64,000 nucleotides of DNA from JBPOFM01 sp051252455 (GCA_051252455.1 JBPOFM010000007.1:62001-126000), one strand, 5' to 3'; shown: positions 44,106 through 52,936, numbered from the stretch's first letter. Numbers and translations are program-made. Notes: generated from the sequence alone by a model not told the origin.

Positions 44106-44855
44106 ATGAGATTATTTAGAAAATTTAGAAAAGTATTATTGAAGGAAGGTAAAATGAAAAGTTACATAGTATATGCTCTGGGCGAAATTTTGCTGATTGT
44201 CATTGGTATTTTAATCGCATGGAAAATCAACAATTTGAATGAAATTAGAAAAAATAAAATTGTCCAAGTAAAAATATACGAAAGCTTATATGAAGAGTTA
44301 AATACCAATCTGAAAGTTTTGGACAGTTCCATTGTTCGATATAATAGCAGCGTACGTTCTATGCAAAATACGCTCAACGCTGTCGGTCTGGAGTCCAACG
44401 AATTAACTCAAGATACCAAAGATTTGATTGTTCAGATAAAATTTAGAAACACAAATTTGAGGGACGAAGCATTGAGTTCGGTTAATATGACGGACAAATT
44501 CCAATTTATCGGCAATGACTCACTCATCGAATTGATTGCGCAATATCCGACCCAATTGAAATCATTTGAAGACCAAGACATGAAAATAAGAGGCATTGTA
44601 GATAACCGATTGAAACCGAATATAGAAAAACATATTTCATTAATCGATATGCTCCCAAAAGAGAATGAAAACTACAATCATATCAGGACCTTTGGACAAA
44701 AGTCAAACTATATGGAGTTGTTGAATAGTCGAGACTATCAAAACAGCATCATAGATTGTCTTGCGCAAACCAATATACAGTTGCTGATTGGCAGCAATCT
44801 TCGAAAAAAAACAGAAACACTTGCGATAAAATTAAAACAGGAATTAGGGGAATAA
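44106..44855 (+). CDS. DUF6090-like single-pass membrane protein
   Basis: 249 aa from ATG 44106. An earlier ATG at 44088 sits in the T-tract of the terminator and is less likely. The N-terminus (RLFRKFRKVLLKEGKMKSYIVYALGEILLIVIGILIAWKINNLNE) is the hallmark of the Bacteroidota family I know as DUF6090: a basic stretch, one membrane helix, then a helical periplasmic part of about 190 residues. Function unknown. It lacks an ECF-type promoter and may depend on readthrough. No motif for catalysis was seen. Confidence 0.75.
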   Translation: MRLFRKFRKVLLKEGKMKSYIVYALGEILLIVIGILIAWKINNLNEIRKNKIVQVKIYESLYEELNTNLKVLDSSIVRYNSSVRSMQNTLNAVGLESNELTQDTKDLIVQIKFRNTNLRDEALSSVNMTDKFQFIGNDSLIELIAQYPTQLKSFEDQDMKIRGIVDNRLKPNIEKHISLIDMLPKENENYNHIRTFGQKSNYMELLNSRDYQNSIIDCLAQTNIQLLIGSNLRKKTETLAIKLKQELGE

Positions 44856-44890
44856 AATTTCCTTATTTTTCAAAAAAAAGACCTTTTGAA

Positions 44891-44918
44891 CACAGGTTTT
44901 TCCTCAAAAACACATCTT
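44891..44918 (+). promoter_or_regulatory. ECF-type promoter 4
   Basis: CACAGG (44891-44896), 16-bp spacer, CATCTT (44913-44918). The least perfect copy (one change in each hexamer) and with the longest leader, about 160 nt before the ATG at 45083. Confidence 0.6.
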
Positions 44919-45082
44919 AAATAGAACATCAATTGAAATTAGCATTTATTGAAGATATCATCCTTTTCATAAACGAAACTCGCAGAGAATGAAAAATTGA
45001 TGCAAAGGAAAAAACTCCTTTTAAGTTAAAAAACTTTAAACTAAAATTAAAACGGAAAAATTCTAAATTATATTAATTGAAA

Positions 45083-46222
45083 ATGACAAAGCAAAATAAA
45101 ATATTAACAATCCTTTTGAGTCTAGTGTTGTTAAGTTGTAATGGTGGCAAACATGTAAATTCACATAGTCACGATGGCATTTCCTATCATACTCACGACG
45201 ACGAACATCAAACAAATGAACCCATCGATTATTTTGGGAATTACACCATAGAAGATGCACACTATGGAACAAAAACCATAGTGACAGTCAGCGGTAATAC
45301 AAGGACGATGGTCACGAACGCGATACCAAATCATAAAACAGGGTCGTTTCCAAATCCTGGTAATCCAAACACAATTTCGGAGCAAAATAGAACTTATACG
45401 TTTCCGGTAAACCCAAAGAAAACTGGGAAAGCACAATGGATTAGAGAACCAGGAATCGCTTTAAATGGTATAAAATTTGAACCGGGAACAGCTGAAGTGG
45501 TTGAATGTGAAACTGGCGAAAATTATCGCGTAGAAGCATTACAGGATGTCATTGATATGGGACTTGACTTCAATCATGCGCACGTGCAACCAACTGGAGC
45601 CTATCACTACCATGGTACACCCACGTCAGTCATTGAAGAATTTGATTCTGGTGAAGATTTGGTACATATTGGTTTTGCTCATGACGGGTTTCCCATGTAT
45701 TATTCAAAAAGTGGAAAATATAAACCGAGTTATAAAGCATTAGCGGGAAATCGCGAAGGGGAGAACTGTGTTTATGAAAATCCAGGGCAGCATATTGATG
45801 TTTCAGTTGGCGGACATCATGATGGAACCTTTACATCAGATTTTGAATATGTCTCTGGTTCTGGAGATTTAGACGAGTGCAATGGCATCACAATAGATGG
45901 GAACTATATGTATTTGGTTACTGCGGAGTTTCCATATATCAGTCGATGTGTCATGGGAGAAGTTCCTCAAGAAGAGCAACGACAAGTTGGAATGGAGGGA
46001 GGCCAAGGAAATCCAAACGGCAAACCAAATATAGGGCAACTTTTTACGGAAATGGATAGCAACAAGGATGGTCAACTTTCCAAAGACGAAGTAAAAGGAC
46101 CGTTAAGTGATGATTTTGATAAGATTGATAGTAATAAGGATGGTATTATCACAAAAGAAGAATTGAAAAAAATACCACAACAAAAAGGTAAACAAGGTCA
46201 GGGAAGACCACCTCGAGATTAA
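45083..46222 (+). CDS. YHYH-EF-hand fusion lipoprotein
   Basis: 379 aa from ATG 45083 (an in-frame TTG lies two codons earlier). Lipobox LLSC, then a His-rich stretch HVNSHSHDGISYHTHDDEH. The YHYH domain carries GAYHYHGTPT (Y174-H177), HIGFAHDGFPMYYSKSGKY and SGDLDECNGI. The C-terminal ~60 residues add two EF-hands, DSNKDGQLSKDE (325-336) and DSNKDGIITKEE (349-360), closely like the separate EF-hand proteins at 38588 and 43715. The fusion shows that YHYH and EF-hand proteins of this island work together. Likely an outer-surface or periplasmic metal-binding lipoprotein. Confidence 0.88.
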   Translation: MTKQNKILTILLSLVLLSCNGGKHVNSHSHDGISYHTHDDEHQTNEPIDYFGNYTIEDAHYGTKTIVTVSGNTRTMVTNAIPNHKTGSFPNPGNPNTISEQNRTYTFPVNPKKTGKAQWIREPGIALNGIKFEPGTAEVVECETGENYRVEALQDVIDMGLDFNHAHVQPTGAYHYHGTPTSVIEEFDSGEDLVHIGFAHDGFPMYYSKSGKYKPSYKALAGNREGENCVYENPGQHIDVSVGGHHDGTFTSDFEYVSGSGDLDECNGITIDGNYMYLVTAEFPYISRCVMGEVPQEEQRQVGMEGGQGNPNGKPNIGQLFTEMDSNKDGQLSKDEVKGPLSDDFDKIDSNKDGIITKEELKKIPQQKGKQGQGRPPRD

Positions 46223-46247
46223 TCGCAAAAATAATTTACAGTTAAAG

Positions 46248-46275
46248 CGCAAGTTTTTATTTCAAATCACATCTA
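46248..46275 (+). promoter_or_regulatory. ECF-type promoter 5
   Basis: CGCAAG (46248-46253), 16-bp spacer, CATCTA (46270-46275); 34 bp before the YHYH gene at 46310. Confidence 0.75.
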
Positions 46276-46309
46276 AACTTATACAAACCTTAAAAATAAA
46301 TTGTACAGA

Positions 46310-47053
46310 ATGAAAAATTTTTTAAAATTATCAATGATTTTGACATTGGGAATGGTCATTTTCATGGCATGTTCCAGCGATGACTCAAGTACAGCAGAAG
46401 AAAATGAAGAAACTACAGGCGAATTACATGCCGCTTTTGCTGCTTTTAATACGGACGCAACCACCATATATTTAGATGGTTCAGATGTGGTGATTGAAAC
46501 TACGGGTTTACCAGACCATGAAACAGTCTATTGGGGAGTTGGTAACGCACTCTATCGAGATGAACCAACGGTGGATGTAACACCAAGTATTATGTCCAGT
46601 AATAATAATGCTACCACCATTCGAGTGGATGCTACACCAAATCTGACAGGAAGTACAGTATCAACGCAACTGAATACCATTGGTATTGCAGTAAGTGGTT
46701 CTTCAATATTCAATGATCAAGAAGGAGGAGGCGCATTAGATCAGGCCGCAGCAAGTTTAGATTGGACAGGAGCACATATCGGTCCTGGCGTTTATCATTA
46801 CCATTTGGAGCCGAAAGCCTTTACCGATGATGATTCCAACCTTGTCGGAATTTTGTTGGATGGTGTGTTCCTTTATGGTAGACAATGCACATCTACAGGT
46901 TCTTATCCAACGGATTTAGATGCTTCAGGTGGACATACCTCTGCAACGCAATATACGAGTGGCGCTGAAGAGTATCACTATCACATCATCAATGAAATCT
47001 ACTCCACTACAGGGTCTTATTTGGCATTTGCTGGTCCTTATCAAGGTTACTAA
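46310..47053 (+). CDS. YHYH-domain lipoprotein 3
   Basis: 247 aa from ATG 46310 (TTG at 46301 rejected). Lipobox FMAC, then SSDDSS. YHYH motifs in GVYHYHLEPK and EEYHYHIINEIYS; the blocks TTGLPDHETVYWGVGNALY, VGILLDGVFLYGRQC and PTDLDASGGH align with the protein at 41279. Together with the MORN lipoprotein and the SCO1 protein that follow it forms one transcript from ECF-type promoter 5. Confidence 0.87.
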   Translation: MKNFLKLSMILTLGMVIFMACSSDDSSTAEENEETTGELHAAFAAFNTDATTIYLDGSDVVIETTGLPDHETVYWGVGNALYRDEPTVDVTPSIMSSNNNATTIRVDATPNLTGSTVSTQLNTIGIAVSGSSIFNDQEGGGALDQAAASLDWTGAHIGPGVYHYHLEPKAFTDDDSNLVGILLDGVFLYGRQCTSTGSYPTDLDASGGHTSATQYTSGAEEYHYHIINEIYSTTGSYLAFAGPYQGY

Positions 47054-47062
47054 TCGATTCTT

Positions 47063-47680
47063 ATGAAATACCTTTTTCTAATATTGATGTTCATTTGTTT
47101 CAGTAACTGCAGACAAAATCCTGAAAATGTATCCAATGAAAACAACTCGCAGGTTGCAGAGGAAACATCTGTAATTATCGATAGTGTTGAGGTACTTAAA
47201 AAGGAATTGGTTCTTAATGGAGCAGAAGGTAAATGGTATTATAAAAGCAAACCTTTTAATGGATTTTCGGTAAAGTATTATGACAATGGAATCGTGCAAG
47301 AAAAATTAGGGTATCATAAAGGGAAAAGGGAAGGTGTGGCCCGCAGATATTCTGAAAATGGCGTATTGCGAATGGAAAGCCATTATCATCAAAATAAGTT
47401 GGTTGGTCTTTACAAAAGCTGGTGGGAAAATGGTCAGGTTTCAGAGGAGTCAAATTACATCAATGGTGTTAAACAAGGTGAAGAAAAGCAGTGGTTTCCA
47501 GATGGTAATCTCGCCAAATTGAGGCAACTCGTTGATGGTCAGGAACAAGGCTTGCAGAAAGCGTGGATGAACACAGGTCAGCTTTACGTAAATTATGAAG
47601 CAAAAAATGGCCGCGTGTTCGGTTTGATGCGCTCTAATTCATGTTATCAATTGGAAAATGAAGTCGTTAAACGTCAATAA
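47063..47680 (+). CDS. MORN-repeat (YwqK-like) lipoprotein 2
   Basis: 205 aa. Lipobox FSNC (Cys about 13). At least five MORN-like repeats, e.g. GFSVKYYDNGIVQEKLGYHK, EGVARRYSENGVLRMESHYH, VGLYKSWWENGQVSEESNYI, QGLQKAWMNTGQLYVNYEA. Paralogue of the gene at 42073, with the same end block (YEAKNGRVFGLMRSNSCYQL). It starts 9 bp after the YHYH gene and ends one base before the SCO1 ATG. Confidence 0.85.
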   Translation: MKYLFLILMFICFSNCRQNPENVSNENNSQVAEETSVIIDSVEVLKKELVLNGAEGKWYYKSKPFNGFSVKYYDNGIVQEKLGYHKGKREGVARRYSENGVLRMESHYHQNKLVGLYKSWWENGQVSEESNYINGVKQGEEKQWFPDGNLAKLRQLVDGQEQGLQKAWMNTGQLYVNYEAKNGRVFGLMRSNSCYQLENEVVKRQ

Positions 47681-47681
47681 G

Positions 47682-48353
47682 ATGAAAAAGTTAATATATA
47701 TTTTCTTAGTAATACTTGTTGCAAGTTGTAAACAGGGAACTAAAAAAGAAGACATAAAAGTTGAAGAAACGAGTAGAACAGAATTTCTGCCCTATTACAA
47801 CGAGGAGTCGTTCTCGCCGCATTGGATAACACCAAATAGCAAAGAGGAAAAGGAATTCCATAAAATTCCGGATTTTAAATTGACGAATCAATTGGGCGAA
47901 ACCGTTACGCAAAGCACTTTTGATGGTAAGATTTACATAACCGATTTCTTTTTTGCAAGTTGTCCAGGCATTTGTCCGCAGATGACTTCAAACATGTTTA
48001 AACTTCAGGAAGAATTTAAGGAGAATGATGACATTCTATTTTTGTCGCATACCGTAACACCAACAATGGACTCTGTGCCAGTTTTAAGAAACTATGCTGA
48101 TAAAAATGGTGTAATAGACCACAAATGGCATTTGGTTACAGGCGACAAAACCGAAATTTATAATCTTGGGAGACAAGCTTATTTTGTGGAAAACGATTTG
48201 GGTGTGCCAAAAGATATCGATGATTTTTTGCACACAGAAAATTTCCTGCTGATAGATAAGAAAAAACACATAAGAGGAATTTACAATGGTTTAAACCGCG
48301 CCTCGATGGCACAATTAATTACAGATGTAAAAGCACTGGAAAAAGAAAATTGA
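47682..48353 (+). CDS. SCO1/SenC family copper chaperone lipoprotein
   Basis: 223 aa from ATG 47682; a longer frame starts inside the MORN gene. Lipobox VASC. Thioredoxin fold with the copper-binding CPGIC (C94, C98) in FFFASCPGICPQMTSN and the distal His of the site in FLHTENFLLID (H184). SCO proteins deliver copper to cytochrome oxidase or act as thiol-redox copper sensors. Its place in the same transcript as YHYH and MORN lipoproteins ties the island to copper handling or envelope redox. All three metal ligands are intact. Confidence 0.9.
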   Translation: MKKLIYIFLVILVASCKQGTKKEDIKVEETSRTEFLPYYNEESFSPHWITPNSKEEKEFHKIPDFKLTNQLGETVTQSTFDGKIYITDFFFASCPGICPQMTSNMFKLQEEFKENDDILFLSHTVTPTMDSVPVLRNYADKNGVIDHKWHLVTGDKTEIYNLGRQAYFVENDLGVPKDIDDFLHTENFLLIDKKKHIRGIYNGLNRASMAQLITDVKALEKEN

Positions 48354-48372
48354 GTTTCTGTTTTTTTGGTTG

Positions 48373-48408
48373 AAAAGCTTCGTTGGTTCCTTGCGAAGCT
48401 TTTTTTTT
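48373..48408 (+). terminator. GCTTCG/CGAAGC terminator 3
   Basis: AAAAGCTTCG (48373-48382) pairs with CGAAGCTTTT (48394-48403), nine T in the tail. Confidence 0.9.
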
Positions 48409-48416
48409 AATTCAAC

Positions 48417-48444
48417 CGCAAGTTTATTTTAAATAACGCATCTA
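48417..48444 (+). promoter_or_regulatory. ECF-type promoter 6
   Basis: CGCAAG (48417-48422), 16-bp spacer, CATCTA (48439-48444); 34 bp before the CotH gene ATG. Confidence 0.75.
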
Positions 48445-48478
48445 TATATAAAAACCATTAAAAATTAAACAGATAAAC

Positions 48479-50758
48479 ATGAAAAAAATAATTACACTTT
48501 TATGTGTTTTATGCGTTTTTGCAAAAACGTATTCACAGGAACTTTATGATTCGAATACCATTCAAACCATAGAGATTGTATTTGCCCAAAGCAATTGGGA
48601 TGCATTATTGGATGCTGAAAAAGCTGGCGATGGAAATTATATCGAAGCCCAAACCGTTACAATAAACGGTACAGTTTTTAATACCGTCGGCGTGAAATAT
48701 AAAGGAAATAGTTCCTACAATGCCAACTACACCAAAAATCCATGGCACATTGAATTGGATACCTATGTGGACCAAAATTATCAAGGTTATACTGATATCA
48801 AATTGAGCAATGTCATCTTTGACCCTTCATTTGTGAGAGAAACTCTTTCCTATTCAATTTTGAGACAGTATATGCATGCTCCGGAAGCCAATTACGCCAA
48901 TGTCTATGTCAACGGAAATTTGATTGGTCTGTACACAAATGTCGAATCGATTTCAAAGAAATTCGTCAGTAACCATTTTGGTTCAAACGACAACGCATTT
49001 TTTGATTGCAGTCCGCCAGATGGAGCAGGTCCTCAATCGACTAATCTTCCCAATTTAGCATATTTAGGCAACAATAGTGCTAGTTATGAAAGCGCTTACG
49101 AGATGAAATCAGATGAAGGCTGGGATGATTTGATTAATCTGACCAATGTGTTGTCTACAACTACAACTGCCAACACAGCAAATCTTGAGGCTATTTTAGA
49201 TGTGGATAGAGCAATCTGGATGCTAGCTTTTGATAATGTCATGGTTAATTTGGATAGTTACATTGGACAGTTCAAACAGAATTACTATTTATACAAAGAT
49301 GACAACGGAAGGTTCAACCCAATTGTTTGGGATTTAAACATGAGTTTGGGTGTTTTTGCAATGACTGGTTCTCAAGGACCACCACTAAATAGCACAGCTC
49401 AAAAAAGACAATTGTCACATTTGTTGCATTCTAATGAAGCGGCATGGCCACTGGTTCAGAAACTTTTGGCAGTTCCGACCTACAAAAAACGTTATTTGGC
49501 ACATTATAAGACCATTTTGTCAGAAAACATAGCTTCAAATACATATTTCACGACAGCTCAAACATTTCAATCCTTAATTTCGGCTGCTGTATCCGCTGAT
49601 GGAAATAAGTTTTATACGAATGCTCAGTTTACCAGCAATATGACCACAGACGTAAATGTAGATAACAATACCGCTCCTGGATTGAGTAATTTGATGCCAG
49701 GGCGTAATACTTATTTATCTGCTTTAAGCGATTTTACAAATACGCAACCAACTATTTCTAACGTTACACCTTCCAATATGTCTCCAGAAGTTGGAAGCGC
49801 TATTGATATTACGGCAAATGTAATTAACACGAATACGGACGCAGTTTATTTGGGATATCGTTCAAGTACTACAGATATCTTTGTTAAAACGCTAATGTTT
49901 GATGATGGCGCTCATAATGATGGAAGTGCAAATGATGGTGTTTATGGTGCAAATATTACAGTAAATGATGTGGCTGTACAATATTACATTTATGCGGAGA
50001 ATAATAATATCGGTGCATTTTCTCCAGCAAGAGCAGAACATGAATTTTATTCGATTGATGCGACCTATGCAACCTTAAACGTTGGCGATTTGGTAGTTAA
50101 CGAAATTATGGCATCAAACTCCACAACGGCGTCTGACGATAATGGTGATTTCGAAGATTGGTTTGAATTGTATAATAACACATCAACAACGTTGAGTTTA
50201 GATAACTTATACGCTACAGATACTGAATCAAACTTATTGAAATGGCAGTTTCCAGCTGGTACAACGATTGCTCCAAATGGCTATTTAATTGTTTGGGCTG
50301 ATGAAGATTTGGATGAAACAGGTTTACATGCAGACTTCAAATTTTCTGCAGGTGGTGAACGATGCATTCTTTCGTATGCAGATGGAACAATTCTAGAAGA
50401 TATCACGTTTGGTGCACAAACTACTGATATGGGATATGCCAGAGTTCCAAATGGAACCGGGAATTTTGTGATTCAAGCTCCAACTTTTGGTATTAATAAT
50501 GAAACCTTATCTATAGATGAGACCGCATTTAATAACAATTTAAAATACTTTCCTAACCCAACAACAAATACGTTGACTTTGGAAAATTCAAATTTCGACA
50601 TCGAATCTGTTGAGGTGTATAGTGTACAAGGACAGTTGCTATTCAATAACAAGTATTCGAATGAAGGCGAGGTAAAAATTGATTTCTCAAACTTTGCCAA
50701 AGGACTTTATATGGTAACAGTTAATAAAAATACAGTTTTGAAAATCGTTAGAAATTAG
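48479..50758 (+). CDS. CotH-kinase family protein with lamin-tail and T9SS sorting domains
   Basis: 759 aa. Signal peptide to about residue 19. The CotH domain (about 30-400) has VGVKYKGNSSYNANYTKNPW, FVRETLSYSILRQYM, and the metal-binding NPIVWDLNMSLGVF. CotH proteins are atypical secreted kinases that phosphorylate surface proteins. A lamin-tail domain follows (VVNEIMASNSTTASDDNGDF to about residue 680) and a T9SS sorting domain (KYFPNPTTNTLTLEN, ending LKIVRN). The protein is thus exported and attached to or released from the cell surface. Under ECF-type promoter 6; the EF-hand or YHYH proteins are possible substrates, which is speculation. Confidence 0.88.
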   Translation: MKKIITLLCVLCVFAKTYSQELYDSNTIQTIEIVFAQSNWDALLDAEKAGDGNYIEAQTVTINGTVFNTVGVKYKGNSSYNANYTKNPWHIELDTYVDQNYQGYTDIKLSNVIFDPSFVRETLSYSILRQYMHAPEANYANVYVNGNLIGLYTNVESISKKFVSNHFGSNDNAFFDCSPPDGAGPQSTNLPNLAYLGNNSASYESAYEMKSDEGWDDLINLTNVLSTTTTANTANLEAILDVDRAIWMLAFDNVMVNLDSYIGQFKQNYYLYKDDNGRFNPIVWDLNMSLGVFAMTGSQGPPLNSTAQKRQLSHLLHSNEAAWPLVQKLLAVPTYKKRYLAHYKTILSENIASNTYFTTAQTFQSLISAAVSADGNKFYTNAQFTSNMTTDVNVDNNTAPGLSNLMPGRNTYLSALSDFTNTQPTISNVTPSNMSPEVGSAIDITANVINTNTDAVYLGYRSSTTDIFVKTLMFDDGAHNDGSANDGVYGANITVNDVAVQYYIYAENNNIGAFSPARAEHEFYSIDATYATLNVGDLVVNEIMASNSTTASDDNGDFEDWFELYNNTSTTLSLDNLYATDTESNLLKWQFPAGTTIAPNGYLIVWADEDLDETGLHADFKFSAGGERCILSYADGTILEDITFGAQTTDMGYARVPNGTGNFVIQAPTFGINNETLSIDETAFNNNLKYFPNPTTNTLTLENSNFDIESVEVYSVQGQLLFNNKYSNEGEVKIDFSNFAKGLYMVTVNKNTVLKIVRN

Positions 50759-50815
50759 AATTATGGAAGTATGAGAAAATTCCCCTTATTATTAAATTGA
50801 TTATAGCAAATTGTT

Positions 50816-50848
50816 AAAAGCTTCGTTGGTAATTCGCGAAGCTTTTTT
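50816..50848 (+). terminator. GCTTCG/CGAAGC terminator 4
   Basis: AAAAGCTTCG (50816-50825) pairs with CGAAGCTTTT (50837-50846), T-run. It lies before the next gene, so the long frame starting at 50811 is not the true start of that gene. Confidence 0.88.
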
Positions 50849-50870
50849 ACTTTTATCAAAACTAGTTAAG

Positions 50871-51920
50871 ATGAGGTATACACTAATAATTTTAATGACT
50901 TTACTATTATTCTATTCATGCAAAAAGGAGCAAAAGAAGATTTCCAAATCAGTTATTTCTGTGGATGTTAAAGATATTTATAATGATACAACGCTGAGCA
51001 TCCGAGCTATCGAACTTTTGAATGATAAAAGTTTGGCATTTGCTGCGAATAATGGCGCGTTTGGTCTCTATAACCCTAATTTGAATAAGTGGACAACTAA
51101 TATTCAGAAAAAGGATTCAATAAATTTGCATTTTAGAGCTGTCGCACATACGTCTAATGATTTTTTTATGTTGAGTATCGAGAATCCTGCGTTGCTTTAC
51201 AAAACAGGTGATGACGGAAAGATGAAATTGGTTTATAAAGAAACGAACGAAAAGGTATTTTATGACGCTATGACGTTTTGGAATGATCTAGAAGGCATTG
51301 CTATTGGTGATCCTGTGGATGACTGTATGAGTGTGATCATCACGAGAGATGGCGGACATTCTTGGACTAAATTATCCTGTGATGTATTGCCAAAAATACA
51401 AGAGGGTGAAGCCGCTTTTGCAGCTAGCAATACAAATATTTCTGTATTTGGGAACAACACATGGATTGCAACAGGAGGGAAAACGAGTCGAATTTTATTT
51501 TCACCCAATAAAGGCAAGACTTGGGAAGTTTTTGAAACACCCATGATTAACGGAGAGGCCACTACCGGAATCTATTCACTGGATTTTTATGACGAAACAC
51601 ATGGATTTGCAATTGGTGGAGATTATACCAATCCTAAAGAAAACAAAGCCACTAAAATTGTGACTGAAGATGGAGGTAAAAATTGGCGATTGGTTGCAGA
51701 TAGAGAAAATCCAGGTTATAGAAGCTGTGTGCAATATGTGCCCAACAGCAATGCGAATAGATTGGTTGTGGTGGGGTTTGAAGGAATAGACTATTCTGCC
51801 GATAAAGGTGAAACTTGGAAACACTTAAGTGATGAATCTTTCTATACAATTCGATTTTTAAATGACAGTGTCGCTTATGCTGCGGGAAAGGGACGGATTT
51901 CCAAATTAGAATTTAAATAA
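50871..51920 (+). CDS. BNR/Ycf48-like beta-propeller lipoprotein
   Basis: 349 aa from ATG 50871. Lipobox YSC (Cys about 17), then repeated Asp-box (BNR) turns: ITRDGGHSWTKL, FSPNKGKTWEVF, VTEDGGKNWRLV, YSADKGETWKHL. The fold is that of sialidase-type or Ycf48-type propellers, without the catalytic residues of a sialidase (no conserved Arg triad was recognised). It probably binds a protein or sugar at the cell surface. It has no ECF-type promoter upstream and stands after a terminator. Confidence 0.8.
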   Translation: MRYTLIILMTLLLFYSCKKEQKKISKSVISVDVKDIYNDTTLSIRAIELLNDKSLAFAANNGAFGLYNPNLNKWTTNIQKKDSINLHFRAVAHTSNDFFMLSIENPALLYKTGDDGKMKLVYKETNEKVFYDAMTFWNDLEGIAIGDPVDDCMSVIITRDGGHSWTKLSCDVLPKIQEGEAAFAASNTNISVFGNNTWIATGGKTSRILFSPNKGKTWEVFETPMINGEATTGIYSLDFYDETHGFAIGGDYTNPKENKATKIVTEDGGKNWRLVADRENPGYRSCVQYVPNSNANRLVVVGFEGIDYSADKGETWKHLSDESFYTIRFLNDSVAYAAGKGRISKLEFK

Positions 51921-51922
51921 AT

Positions 51923-51966
51923 AAAGCACCAAATTCCAATTTTTATTGTTCGGAATTCAGTGCTTT
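51923..51966. terminator. bidirectional terminator between convergent genes
   Basis: AAAGCAC (51923-51929) pairs with GTGCTTT (51960-51966); inside, AATTCC pairs with GGAATT. It separates the propeller gene (+) from the sigma factor B operon (-). Confidence 0.65.
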
Positions 51967-51992
51967 GATTGTATGAATTTCAGCACATTTTA

Positions 51993-52427
51993 TTAATCTT
52001 TATGCTGTCCTTTTCGCTTTTTGTATTCTTCAAACATTTTTTTGTTGAATTCATCTTCCGCGATTTTCATCTTTATGATTTTTTTAGCCGGAAGAATTTT
52101 TATCAAACTTTCAATAAAATCAACTTTTAGTTTCTGCCGTTCCGTTTCATAAGCAATCAAGTCGTTTAATACGGATTTTGCTTCGCTTTCCGTAATGTTA
52201 TTGGAAATCGCCTTGCGTTTTTCTTTGCCCAATCTCCTTTGCATAGCTTCTTCATTCTCGTAAGCATTATAAATGGGCCAAAATTTTTCAGCTTCCGATT
52301 TGGAAAGGTCCAACTGTTCTGTCAGATAAGCCACTTTTAGAGCTTTGATGCGCTCTCGACGGTCATCATCTTGCGAAAAGCCGCTCAAGGATACTGAAAA
52401 TAGTAATATAAATAGTAGTGTTCTCAT
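51993..52427 (-). CDS. Spy/CpxP-like periplasmic protein (sigma B operon)
   Basis: 144 aa. Signal peptide (MRTLLFILLFSVSLSGFSQ), then a highly charged helical region: ERIKALKVAYLTEQLDLSKS with EAEKFWPIYNAYENEEAMQR, the LTxxQ-like first helix of the Spy/CpxP group. Third gene of the operon, overlapping the membrane protein gene by one base. Like the gene at 37990, it is likely a periplasmic chaperone or sensor that sets sigma factor activity. Confidence 0.75.
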   Translation of the reverse strand: MRTLLFILLFSVSLSGFSQDDDRRERIKALKVAYLTEQLDLSKSEAEKFWPIYNAYENEEAMQRRLGKEKRKAISNNITESEAKSVLNDLIAYETERQKLKVDFIESLIKILPAKKIIKMKIAEDEFNKKMFEEYKKRKGQHKD

Positions 52428-52936
52428 TAGTCTATTATTAATTGTTCAACATCAGAATTTTGAATTAAATAATCTTCAATATCTGATGCAGTCATGGTGT
52501 TTTCCACGAAATTATCCGATTCAAATTCTGAAAGGTTTAGATAAGGGGCAATATCATAAGCGCTTAGATCTTCGTCCATTAAATAACTTTCGATAGAGGC
52601 AGTTTCTAAATTGTCAATGGACAATTGATTGGAATTGTTAAAAAATATATTGAAAGCAAGTACCAGACTAGCAGCAATTCCAGATATGTAAGAAACGTTT
52701 CTCCAGCTAAAAATTGAAATGACTTTAGCAGACTCATTTTTAGGTATCGCATTCAGAACTTTAGAATCGAATGTTTCAAAATAATCATCGGGAACCTCAA
52801 AACCACTTGAACTTACTTTAGAATCCAAATGGTCTTCTGATAACCTCGAAAAAACGGCATCTTCCAAAGATTCAAAATAGTTGTCAGGTATTTTAAAACC
52901 CGAAGACTTAATATTATGTAATTGTTCGTTTTTCAT
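52427..52936 (-). CDS. putative anti-sigma membrane protein (sigma B operon)
   Basis: 169 aa. The cytoplasmic half contains an internal duplication, SSGFKIPDNYFESLEDAVFS and SSGFEVPDDYFETFDSKVLN (residues 11-30 and 43-62), then one membrane helix (VSYISGIAASLVLAFNIFF) and an acidic outer part with SIESYLMDEDLSAYDIAPYL. It lies between sigma factor and Spy-like genes, the position of an anti-sigma factor. The paired GF(K/E)(I/V)PD(N/D)YFE boxes may be the sigma-binding part. Function is inferred from context. Confidence 0.7.
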   Translation of the reverse strand: MKNEQLHNIKSSGFKIPDNYFESLEDAVFSRLSEDHLDSKVSSSGFEVPDDYFETFDSKVLNAIPKNESAKVISIFSWRNVSYISGIAASLVLAFNIFFNNSNQLSIDNLETASIESYLMDEDLSAYDIAPYLNLSEFESDNFVENTMTASDIEDYLIQNSDVEQLIID

